Source: Branchiostoma floridae
Taxonomy: Eukaryota; Chordata; Leptocardii; Amphioxiformes; Branchiostomatidae
Assembly: GCF_000003815.2 (NCBI RefSeq)
Contig: NC_049988.1
Span: 10,497,819 to 10,561,818, forward strand
DNA length: 64,000 nt
Reading direction: 5' to 3'
Below are positions 35,139 through 46,300 of this stretch, in pieces. Every line of letters starts with the position of its first letter. Position 1 is the stretch's first letter. A program made the translations under genes and the position numbers. The notes beneath the pieces were generated by a model. The model did not search any database. It had not been told where the DNA came from and was given only the letters and a program-made list of their open reading frames with translations.

Positions 35139-38100
35139 GTTGGCCGCATGTATAGCGCATGCGTACAGGTCGTCCCATGCTTACATCCGGGCCCTTTTTG
35201 TTTTTGTTTACCTGCGTTGTTTATCCGGTACACAGACGGCAAAGTGAGGTCATTCACCCTTATCCAGGTACAAAACCCGTCTGTATTGTGCCATGGAATA
35301 GCAGTGGTGTATTGTCTTTATATGGGAAGGACTCTAGTTGACGGAAAATGGACGTAGTGTGATGAAATGGCTGTGCTTGGCATCATTGTTGATCGTAAAC
35401 AAAAGACTAAACATATGAATAATTAATTAGGTATCGGGATCCGGTTTGAACCGGTTTTTAACACTGAAAAGCGCCTCCTTGCGGCCAAAGTCACGATGAC
35501 GCAGCTGAAAATGAGGATGGCGGTTGGATAGTAGAGCGTCTTTCTTGTGTCTCACTGGATAATTGTAGAGTCAGTTATTTTGCTTGGACCTTTAAAAACT
35601 CTTTTTATGCTGTTAGTTACTTCGTTAGTCCGTTACTTGCACAGTAATCAATTGCTTTACACGCTAAGAATCAATTATTTTCATGCTAAGAACTTTCATA
35701 CTTAGACAATTATTTTCCAGTTATTTTTTACGAAATATCTCATGTTACGCTATTATTTTTTTTGTGTGGTTTAGATAGAGTGAAACTATGTCAAAATTCC
35801 TCCTATTGCTTGCAAACCAGTTTTACGTTGTTGTGTTTTGCCTGGGTTTAATTAAGGATATTCTACATTTCAAAAGGCAGATACATTATCAACGTTATAC
35901 TGAATTTCTTTAATAGCCATACTGTTTTTGGCTTCCGTTTTTTTTTTTTTCCAGTGTACTAACGTTAGTCGCACAGATTGATGTTCATATCATTTTATAA
36001 TCAAATATGTTAGTGGCCTTTGGCATTAAAGAAGAGATCATTTTAAACGAAATGGAAGAAATGTTTCGGATTTGTGGCTTTCACGTGTTGTCATTGTCAG
36101 GAAGGCGAAACTTTCCCATAGAAAGATATAAAGTTCAACGATAAACGATCAAGTTCAACTATGTCAGTATCTATTCACCACGTTATCAGAGATGATCCCT
36201 GACACGGACTTCTCCTAGATCTTTCGCCCTGGACCGCCTTGGTCTCCAAGCAGACATCAGCTGGATGAAAAAAAGAGAAGAATTTGGCCAAATAGGGACA
36301 AAAAGTTGCCATGGGATTTCAGTCAGTCTTTTGCAGTCTATCCGCTGGCAGGACAGTTCACTCATATACCAATTGTCTCCTCCTAGGCCCAATTCCTTAC
36401 TTAAATTGGCCAAAGTCCCTTATCACTATTCGGCCAGTGGTAGAGACTAGACCTCCTCTCCTAAGCCTGTTGCTACATTCGATTGCGTCCGCATTTAGCC
36501 CCTGGTAAACGTTAGCCCACGTTACTATAATCAAGGAGGTTATATTAAAACTGCATATCATGATATTTCACTGTCAGGGGCTGTTTGGACTTCCTCCCCG
36601 AGAGGCCTAAGGGCCTGAGAAGTTGAAGGGCTGCTGTGAACGTTAATGTTAGCTATACATTGTACTACACAATATTAAGGAACAATATTGCTTTTCTGGC
36701 TACTAATAAGAAGAACAATATTGCTTTTCTGGCTACATCCGACAAGTACCAGTGGCAACGACGAGGTCAACTTGTCGGCTGGCCATGGATAGAGATGTTG
36801 TGTAATCAATCATCAGTATGACGACGTTGTTGTGGTGCATCATTAGGCCATGTTGATTTGATGATATAGATTACATCATCTGGGAGTCTAAAAACCGATG
36901 CGAGCGCGTGAATAAAAAAAGTTTGACAAAAAAGTTGTCTTTATTATGAAATATAGGTTTGGAAACAGACGAAAATTGATGCGCGCGGATGTCATACATA
37001 TAATCAAATGAACATGGCCTTATTCAGAATCCGACGAAGATGAATTTCAATTTTCATACACTGTTACCGGTAGCGCCGAGATATAATCTACCATGGAAAA
37101 ATGCCCTTTCTTAAGCAATATTACGTAAAGCGTAAGTTGAAAACGAGTTATCACCGAGACAGTCCCTACAGACAATAACTTGTGTATTATTCATAAGCAT
37201 GATCAGAAATTTATGTAGTGGCAATTCCCTTATCAAATTAGAATATCAAAGGCGCTGTGATGCACTAATTGTGAAGCCTAAGAACATTTGTTGCACAATT
37301 GAAAAGAATCGTAAGATGTCGCTTTTGACAATCGATTAGTTAGGCAAACCTTTCCATGCGAAATGTATACGGAATGCCATTGGCCAAATTGTTAGCTGAA
37401 AGGCAGGCACAATCGACCTAAAACTTAAATGTTATGGCCATTATGGTTTTTGAAATCAGTATTTTTATGGAGAAAAACTTTTTTTATATCAGCCTGTATA
37501 GTACAATATTGCTCATGACTAAAAAAAAAACGCACAGTAAAACCCCTTGGTATATCAAGTGTGTAGACTTAATGTTTTAATGCGGTATTCAATATAGTGC
37601 AGTTAACAAAAAGAACACGAGCACTACTAGAACTGAATGTGCTGGGAATAAAGAACATCAATAATTATATACATCTCTGTCTCTGTTGGTACATTTATTT
37701 CTTAGAACGAGTGACGTTATTTATATGTAGTTAGAAATGGTTAAAACTATCATCCTCGTGTTAGATTCGGTGTAAATATGATATTTGTTACATAAATGAC
37801 ATTTACGTCATAAGTCGTTTCGGTATTAAGTCACAACAAAAATAACCCATTTTACAAAGTTATGGTTAGTCTTTGAAACATTTTCCCCTGAGTAACCTGT
37901 CTACCTTGTGGTGTACACATATGACCAATATATACATAGATATTATATTTAGTTGAAATCGTCCCATGGTTTGTTGTAGTCGAAGTGTTTTCTCAGCCAA
38001 GCCTCCACCTTAGTATTGTTTCGTCTGATTTCTGCAGTTTCCTCTTCATCCGCAAGGTGAACAACAGGCTGCCTCTGTTGCTGCGGCCGGTTTGTTCTTG

Positions 38101-38166
38101 ACGTATTCTGTAACCTGTCTACCTTGTGGTGTACACATATGACCAATATATACATAGATATTATAT
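35139..38166. other. upstream region of SUMO and downstream region of the 38 kb gene
   Basis: The SUMO promoter must lie just above 35138; no TATA box was seen. A 25-bp phrase (aacaatattgcttttctggctac) is tandemly repeated near 36681-36738. Much of 36850-37900 is AT-rich without ORFs or domains. A duplicated gene end occupies 37892-38110. Confidence 0.5.
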
Positions 38167-38330
38167 TTAGTTGAAATCGTCCCATGGTTTGTTGTAGTCG
38201 AAGTGTTTTCTCAGCCAAGCCTCCACCTTAGTATTGTTTCGTCTGATTTCTGCAGTTTCCTCTTCATCCGCAAGGTGAACAACAGGCTGCCTCTGTTGCT
38301 GCGGCCGGTTTGTTCTTGACGTATTCACGT
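37892..38330. repeat. 219-bp tandem duplication covering the 3' end of the hypothetical gene
   Basis: The sequence from GTAACCTGTCTACCTTGTGG at about 37892 restarts at about 38111 and matches base for base, as far as I can read, to the GACGTATTC junction. The distal copy (38111-38330) holds the true last 50 or so codons and stop of the gene at 38167. The proximal copy repeats those codons downstream as dead or alternative 3' sequence. 219 is divisible by three. A recent duplication or an assembly artefact are both possible. Confidence 0.9.
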
Positions 38331-40529
38331 CGTTTTGAGGGTCGTGCAGTACTAATTGACGTTGGTCTATGGCCAGTCTGTCTTTTAAGCCCTTGATGTT
38401 GTCTACGTCTACGTTTTTGAGGTCGAAATTGTGGAAAACCCGCTTTATTTCCCTGTCCACAGACATGCTACCAGTACGTGTGCCCTCCCGTCTCGGCGTA
38501 TAAGTCCTTAGAGCCGAGAATTTAGCGTCTTGAGGCGGTGCAGATTTGGCGTAAATCTTCCTTAAGAAGGGAGACGACGCGCGAGAAGAAATCTTCTTGA
38601 CGCCCTGTGAGGAATCTTGAACGATGTAGTCGCTGGATTTCTGCAGGCGGATTGAAGCCCAGACGTTTGGGTAGTAACCGGGCTTACCTGAAAGTCAGAA
38701 GAAAATGCTGTGAGATATCCGTGTATTCATTTTTACTTCCGTGAAAACAGGTATGGTATTGTTTTCGGTCCGATTCATATTTGTCCATATTTGTTCCCAT
38801 TCTCAGCGTTGAAAGTGACTCCCCATCATCGGAAAAAGTGCACCCATGTAGAAATGTCCCCCGTGAAAAAGTGTCCCCCATGTAGAAAAAGTGCACTCCA
38901 TGAAAAAATGTTCCCCCATGGAGAAATGCCCCCCCCCCCCATAAAAAAGTGTTCCCCCATGCAGAAATGTCCCCCATGAAAAAGTGTCTCCCCATGCAGA
39001 AATGCCCCCTTAAAAAGTGTCCCCGAAAACAGTGTTTTCCCATGCAGGAATGTAGCCTGAGTACCACCCTCCGCTGACTCAATACTTTCACTGGCTAACC
39101 GTGGATGGTACGTCCTTGGGCTAATGATTATAACTATTGAAACTTTATGACATGTCATATGAATTATGATGTGTTTTTTTCCTCAAATGTACACAAAAAA
39201 GCATATTGCTTAGGGTTTCTAGCAGCATGGACTGTCAGAGAAACATAGACATATAAACACATGTTCCTGCAATTTCAATGTTGATTTTCTCAGCAAGACC
39301 ACCATCCATTAGAAACGTTTACTAATGGCACCTCGAACATGTTTACTCGTTTCAACACTCTTTTATGCCTGGGACAAGGCTTTTAGTTTTAACGATATAG
39401 GCGGTTAACGGCAGGAAAATGGATCTCTCCATTTGGCCTCGAGTTATAATTACTGTACGAACGGAGGGCTGAAAACAGGAGAACTAACATATCGTGCGTC
39501 CCATCTATGGTTTACATTATTATCAGCGAGGGCAAAGTACTTCGTGGCGTATTGACGCGATATCGCTTTCTTCGTACTTTGTTCTTTACCTGCACGCCTT
39601 AAGCATATAATCCCCTTAAGTGGTATTTCGAGAGGAAGACATGTGTCATATGTTATGATTTTCAAGCAGCATTACATTATGTCTGTTTTCCTGGTAGTTA
39701 AGTGTGAAACGTAAAATCCACAAATGAAAAGAATTGTTATTCCTTGTAGCTGGATGAAAATTGGGCCATGGCTACTTCTTTGTGAGGCATTTCGGAATTG
39801 GTGATTATCTACAAAGATTATCAACCATTGATCAATCAAATGTTGCTTTCCAGGTGTCGTTTCTCATCATTGTAAATGTTTGACCTATTTTAGAAACACA
39901 ACAAGCACAAACGAAAGTGCAATTAAGTATTTTCTCATTCAGTATATGTTGCAAAATATACTAGTACTAGGAACCGAAGCAAGAAAAGGGGTTAGAGTAG
40001 AATAGACAGCTGTCAGAAAACAAATCATAAAACTTACATGAGAAACGTCGATGAAGGTTAGACATCCAGGTGAGAAGATGAACCAAAAAGCAATAACTGA
40101 AGCAACTTGATATGATTTTGGAAACGTCAGTGTCACTGACGAAAGACATCGTATGGTGCCTGAAACGCCTGACTGTATCCAGAATTGTATCCATGGCCAG
40201 TTGCTTGTGTAACTGCTTTTTTGGCATTATTAAAGAAAGTTAGCTTATTGGAAAACGTGCCACATACCTGTTGATTCAGGAAGATTGTAGCTGATAGCAG
40301 GCAACAGACTGACGTGTTTGCGGAACAGCGCGTCTTCCACCGTGTGTAGCGGCAGGGACTGTCCCTGGACCTGCATCGGGAGGGTAGCGGCTCTCTCCCG
40401 CCCCGTCTGCGGCGGTGCTGCCGTGGGCGACGGCGGAGGGAAGGACGTGGACGGGCCCCAGACACTCAACAACCCGCGGGGCGACTTCCGTACGTCCCCC
40501 TTCCCCTTACTCCTCTGTAGCAAGGACAT
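38167..40529 (-). CDS. hypothetical protein, 260 aa, two exons
   Basis: Minus-strand exons 40268-40529 and 38167-38687 join in phase 1 (ACAG|GTATGT donor, TTTCAG acceptor), giving 783 nt including TAA. The start is ATG 40529 (MSLLQRSKGKGDVRK); an in-frame stop lies not far upstream. I do not recognise the family. The protein is basic and hydrophilic with no signal peptide or TM. It has a Pro-rich stretch (STSFPPPSPTAAPP), then LPLHTVEDALFRKHVSLLP, YNLPESTGKPGYYPNVWASI across the splice, and a polar C-terminus ending VEAWLRKHFDYNKPWDDFN. Reading the exon junction as one sensible segment supports the model. Low complexity and aromatic-rich short motifs would suit a cytoskeletal or ciliary accessory protein, but that is a guess. 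Confidence 0.7.
38826..39056. repeat. minisatellite in the intron of the hypothetical gene
   Basis: Degenerate units of about 19 bp (CCCCCATGNAGAAATGT alternating with CCCCCATGAAAAAGTGT) are repeated roughly eleven times. Because the unit is read open on the minus strand, ORFs of HFFMG/HGGHF type appear; they are repeat artefacts. Confidence 0.85.
40084..40226. mobile_element. family B MITE, copy 4
   Basis: CCAAAAAGCAATAACTGAAG then CAACTTGATATGATTTTGG at the left, with the partly decayed inverse CAGTTGCTTGTGTAACTGC and TTTTTTGG at the right. It ends about 40 bp from the exon 1 donor of the hypothetical gene. Confidence 0.65.
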
Positions 40530-43323
40530 CTCGAAGTCACAAGTACTCAAACAGCGACGTATACGTAGCTTGCACAAGTGTCACCAACTCAACATGAAAT
40601 CGTCCAGATTTTGCCAACAGAATGTTCCTGCCAGTTGGTGATCTGTATCAGACATGTTTTCGTTCAGGAATTCGCCCCAAAACTATCTCCTGGCACCCGT
40701 ACAGACGTGCAACGAATTCCTCAGGAGACAGCAAGGCAGCCACCTTAGCACGGTGTTATCAAAACTAGAGCATCCTTTCGGTGGTACCGTGAGAGGGTAC
40801 GTGCTTGAGCAAGCCTCCTGTCTTATGCCTCCACTGAAAAGCGAGTCTATAAACAGGTGACAGGTCACCTCCGCACACGTCTGGTGCTGTCACGGGTTGT
40901 ATACACGGTCCCTACTAGCAACCAAGATGCCGGAGGGACATTCTGACAAATCGTCAACAAGACAGCTTGTTCGACGGGATGAGGGATAACCGCGTGATTG
41001 ACACTCCTGTCCCCCACCCCTTGCAAGGGTCAAAACTGACAAAGAAAGGACTAAGACTACTCATCCCTTACGCGTTAGGACTTTACGGTGCATGCCCCAA
41101 GAGCTATAATACCGTCAAGCATGGTATTGAGGTGTGATAGTTTACAGAGACCGCACACGAAGCATGTAGTCCTACAGGTGTATTTAGCTCTTCAACCTGG
41201 AAGCGTGCTCTGTTACGGAGACTTTACCATAAACATCAACTCGACATGCTTAGAATAGTAATGACACAACGTCCTTTGCAAGAAACGCACGCCGAATTCT
41301 AACCCTCGAGGTAGAATTCGTCTGCAATATCAGCTGTCAAAGTGTAGTTTTGTATCGTGGATACACACGCATACAGAAAGAGTTTTGCTAGACGGTTTCT
41401 AACAGAAAGACAGGTCCGTACACATACCAAACAGTATGGGGTATTCTAATGGGTGTCAATGGCTGTGTTTGCAGTACCTCGGCTCTGTGAGACATATAAA
41501 CTAAACTCTTTCTTTCTTTTCGTCAGTTTGTTCTTTCGTTGTTGTGGTTTGACAGAACAGTTGTACAAGTCGACTGACAGAATGTTTTTGTAGCGTGTTT
41601 CTTTGTATGTCTCTGTGTTGAAGGAGGCGCCAATTTCTGTTTGATGAGATTAAAGAAGTTTAGACTGGTACTAAGAGACAGCGCACATATGTACATTATA
41701 CAATGCAGGTAGGAAATTAGTAGCTCTGTCAACTCTTCTCCAAAGTCCATCCAGAATTAAAATTTTTATAAAAAGTTTACGCATCAACGCCCACCTAATA
41801 ACTGTAATTTGGGAGGGAATCACTTAACAGTCATCAGATTAATTCCAAATACTACTGTCACACAAGGTTGCGAAGTACTAGACACTAAGTATATTCTAAG
41901 GGTGAACGTATGCCCTACCCCTTCTCAGTTTTGATATTTACCGTCAGCACTTTCAGTTGTTAAATGTCGTCTGCAGGGGGGCGGGAACACACAGTCTCCA
42001 CACTTCGGCGAACTTCAGACGAAAACAAGTGCCAACTTGACAAATAGACAACTGAGTATTGCTCTTTTTGCACGCTCCATCGTAATTACTTTGTCTTAGA
42101 AGTGGTGTTCAGTGCGTGTTCGAGAGCACATTGTTGAGTTCAAGGGTAATACTTGGTGTAGGAAGGTTGTCTATCCTCACGTAGTTCTACTTTGTCCACT
42201 CGTGTAAGCGAACCCACAGGGTTCACATCAACACGAACTCTATTCAATTGGAGCGTGTCTAACGGCAAATAGCTAGTCTACGTCCAACGGCGGGCTTACT
42301 GTAAACTTTGTCTGAAGACCACGGAGAGAAGTAAACTTGGAACAAAGGCTGTACATGTGGTAAAGGCCGCTTTGTTGAGTGTTAGCGGGGATTTGCTCAA
42401 GAGTTCACTTTTGATTACTGGGTCGTTCTGTAACCGACATCGTTACGTGATTTTAGACATTGTCGTCCCATAAGGTTACTAGTATTGTGATCCTTGAGTG
42501 TGATATTAACTGATAATTAAAAGAATGCCGCTGTACAATAGTAAAATTAAGGTACAATGCAATCCAAATACAATGGGTCATAAGTATAGATGATATATTT
42601 TTGTTATTTTTCTACTTCACTGTTTACTTGTTATTTGATGTACTAGTAATCTGTTCTGACAACATATGAACAACAACAGCACAGATAATGTTGCCTATCT
42701 ATTCCGTTTTTTTTACACTTTTAAAAGCATACCCTGAGAAGATACATTGATGGCCTATCAGACAGATTCTTGATTTTTTTTGGTGTTTTTCTTAAGTAAG
42801 TGAGAGTCTATTTCGTGTTTGTCTGGTTTGTCTGTTATTCAGAGCTGTACAAGATTAGCACCACTTACAGCATACACCAATAGTTCAGACCATACCACCT
42901 CCAGATATAGTGTCAAGCCTGCATTGTTATTGTTGTTGTTGTTCAATCCTTTTAAAGACAACCATTGCTTTGATTCTGTATGGTTGGTCCAGAGAGAGTG
43001 GTTTTATTTAGAGTTATTCAGAACTGTACAACATTAGCACCACTCGCAGCATATACTACTACTTCAGACCTTACCCACTCCAGAGATAGTGTCACTATGT
43101 CCAGTCTGCATTGTTAATGTTGTTGCTGTTGTTCAATTCTTTGTTTTCAAAGACGACCAATGCTTTGGTGCTGTATGGTTGGTCCAGAAAGTGGTTTTAT
43201 TTAGAGTCATTCAGAGCTGTACAACATTAGCACCACTCGCAGCATATACTACTACTTCACTACCTGAGTGTTTAAAGGCGTCACAATGCCTGGCTGTATG
43301 CGCATTTATATTACCTGTCCTAA
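40530..43323. other. intergenic region between hypothetical gene and Kv channel
   Basis: Contains the promoter side of the minus-strand hypothetical gene (above 40529) and the 3' side of the channel gene. Apart from the tandem repeat at 42830-43262 nothing is supported; ORFs are below 80 codons and lack domains. Confidence 0.5.
42830..43262. repeat. 185-bp tandem repeat (about 2.3 copies) beside the Kv channel 3' end
   Basis: CAGAGCTGTACAAGATTAGC near 42840, CAGAACTGTACAACATTAGC near 43019 and CAGAGCTGTACAACATTAGC near 43211 mark three unit starts about 180-190 bp apart. Each unit carries cttacagcata / ctcgcagcata, gtctgcattgtta and tatggttggtcca phrases. The GTGGTTTTATTTAGAGT part supplies an AATAAA on the minus strand, so the array may contain the channel gene's poly(A) sites. 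Confidence 0.85.
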
Positions 43324-46300
43324 TCAATCTACTTCCTCGGTGCCTTGCACGTTTTTCTTCGTCCTTTCCTCCCAGTCCTTCTCCATTCTCTGGTTGTAGA
43401 GCCGGTCAAACTGTGTGACGATGACGGGCACGGGTAGGGAGATGGTCAGGATGCCGGCCAGGGCGCACAGTGAGCCGACAAACTTCCCTATCACAAACAA
43501 AATATAGAGACATTAGAACAAGAGTTCGTAGGACATATACCTCCATGAAGTAATTATGATGTTAACGGTGTGGCTAAGCTATTTGATACACTCTTCACCA
43601 AGATTAACAACTTCTTTAAAACTTTTACTGTTCATGTCCTGCAGTTGTTTATTATAATACTAGCCAGTAACCAAGGTAGTGTAGCAAGCCGTCACCTAAC
43701 ATCTGCTTGGAGAAAAGAGACAAACAACAATTGATTAAATGGCTGTACCACAAAACCTTTAAGATGGGGGTGTCTATCTACAATTCTCTGAAACCTGAAC
43801 ATACTGCTGATGTGCCTGTTTCGTCGGGACCTCAGTAACTTCCAACATGCCAAATATAAACCGAATCCATCGAAGGGGGCATGAAGCTGCGAACACACAG
43901 ACACAGACAAAACAGTACCTCCACTGAAGGGCACTGAAGTGAAGTGATAAAGATGCAGCGCTATGGCTTGACGTTTAGAATTTGAGGATGAAGCACACTT
44001 CAGCCAGTTATGCATATATAATATATGATATTTGCTATATCTGACATACTTTAGTAGATATGCACATATAGCTAGCCACATTATCTATGGCATTACAAAT
44101 ATTGTTTACATTTCCTTTAGAGCTCTCTACCTGATGCATTAAAAGATCAACACGCATTAAAAGTAAACAGCCCACATGTAACGCGTTGACAAAGAGACAT
44201 ATATCTTACATAATCTTTGGGCCATTTGTTAAACCCAGAGTCTTTCGGCACTTTTACCGGAGCTTAATAAATCCAATGAGTCCGTGCTATGATGACCTAG
44301 AAGTTACAGGTGTTTGGGGTTTGTTTATTTGTTTAGGAGGGTTTGTAGTTAATGATGGGAAACAAAAAATGAGGAGTGGACGGTCCTGACCCACCTGCTC
44401 CGGTCTGTGGGTAGGTGTCACCGTACCCCAGGGTTACCATGGTAACGATGGCCCACCAGAAGGCGTCAGGGATGCTGGAGAAGTGCGACTCGGAATCTTC
44501 CGGCTGGAGTGAAATGATTAAACAGAACAGCATTCAGAGAACACAAGCATACCGAGATGCTAATACTGGGTGATGAGACCAAGGAGGTTGAGAAGAGGGA
44601 CATATTCTATCAGTTTCAAGTTCCTATCAGTTTCACGGATTCTCCACCATCTAATAATCATTATCATGATCAGGACACAGTGCCAGTGCAGTGCCAATGA
44701 AATTTTCCTACGCTCTGACATACCGTCCTTGTTGTAATTGCTACAAACCTCAACATGTTTCAAAATGATTTATGTTTGTCTGTTTCTTTAATTAGGATAC
44801 CCACTACTATTGCATTTTGTTTCAGACTATTCTGCCGTTTATGGAACAATTGAATGAAGTGTAAAGAACATAATATTGTATTATTGGTAAACAGGACTGA
44901 TACAAAATAATAATGATAATAATAATAATAATAATATCGGGTGTATTTTGCAGCCAGTAGATACCCAAAGTGTGGGTAATGAGGTCGAGGCACCTCCTCG
45001 AGCACGGGACCCCCGTTTTACGTCCCTCCCGGAAGACGATTTCGTGGAAAGCTTCGTGAGGCTCAAATGTATATTTTAAAAGTGAGAAGCAGAGCTCAAC
45101 ATAAGACAATGGAAATATGATTTGGTTATTATATCAAATGAAAGATAAGTGGTAAAAATATTAACAACTTGAGTGAACCAAGCAAATGATATGTAATACC
45201 GTATTTAGGACAGTTCGAAAGTCTGTATCTGCATTCGTTGTGTTTTTCTTAGTTTTAATTACCTGAAGTTGTTCCACAAAGTAGATAGCTGAAGCGAACA
45301 GGATGACGAGGATGACCATGAAGACCAGCAGCATGCCGATGTCACTGCCGCTGCCTGCCAGGGTACTGCCCATCATCTTCAGACCCTCCGAGTACCGCGA
45401 GAGTTTAAAGATGCGCAGGACGCGAACCAGCCGCATCAGCCGCAGAGTCAGCGACGCCTTGCGGTACCTGTTGGAACGGCAATGGTTTTCTTGCATACGA
45501 AACAAGGCCGCCCAAGGTATCGGCTGGGGTCTTTAGGAGATATGACAGCTGCAGGTGTTTGCCATATTGGATCATCGTATACACGATAAGGTAAGTATAA
45601 GTGTGCCAATTTCGGCTTCGTCGCTTTTGCTATAATGGCACATGACACTGATCTCCAAGTAAACTTTTTTAGTGCAGAAAGGTCACTTTTAGTGTAAAAG
45701 TAACGTTGCTCAAGCTCCGGAAAAATCCGACTGAGGGCTTGAGAAACATTATTTTGTCTTGCTACATCTGCTTGGAGAATGGCCCGACCACGTGTCTTTT
45801 TCATTAGAACCCCAATAAAATCCTGAAGCGGCATAAACCAATCAAACGACTAAAGGCTTTTTCTTATCATAAAGATATCGGCTGGAACAATCAAAGCAAA
45901 GCGCAATACATTATGCCGTCTTCGGCCTACGCCATATTCCAAACCAGGGCCCGGCCGGGCAGCTTTCGGGAACGAAAAGTACGATATAAAAGACACCAAT
46001 AATAATCAAGAGAATAATCGCGGACATCATCTATGTAGATTTGTACGTATACATGTCTATTTTTCGTTTCCACAGACAGCCCAACCGGGCCCCGGTTTAG
46101 AAATGCAACGTTAGCCTTCTTCTCCTTAAGGTGGTGTCTTACTGCACTTGGGGCACCGGTGCAGCACTTCGGGGTTCGAAAGATTACTCAACGAATTTCA
46201 GAGATAAAGAACGAATTTTCTAACGTTTTGTGTATTTCGATGTCTTCTAAGTCATACTTTTACGTATTACGCAATATCTAAATTCTAAGAAAATCGGTGA

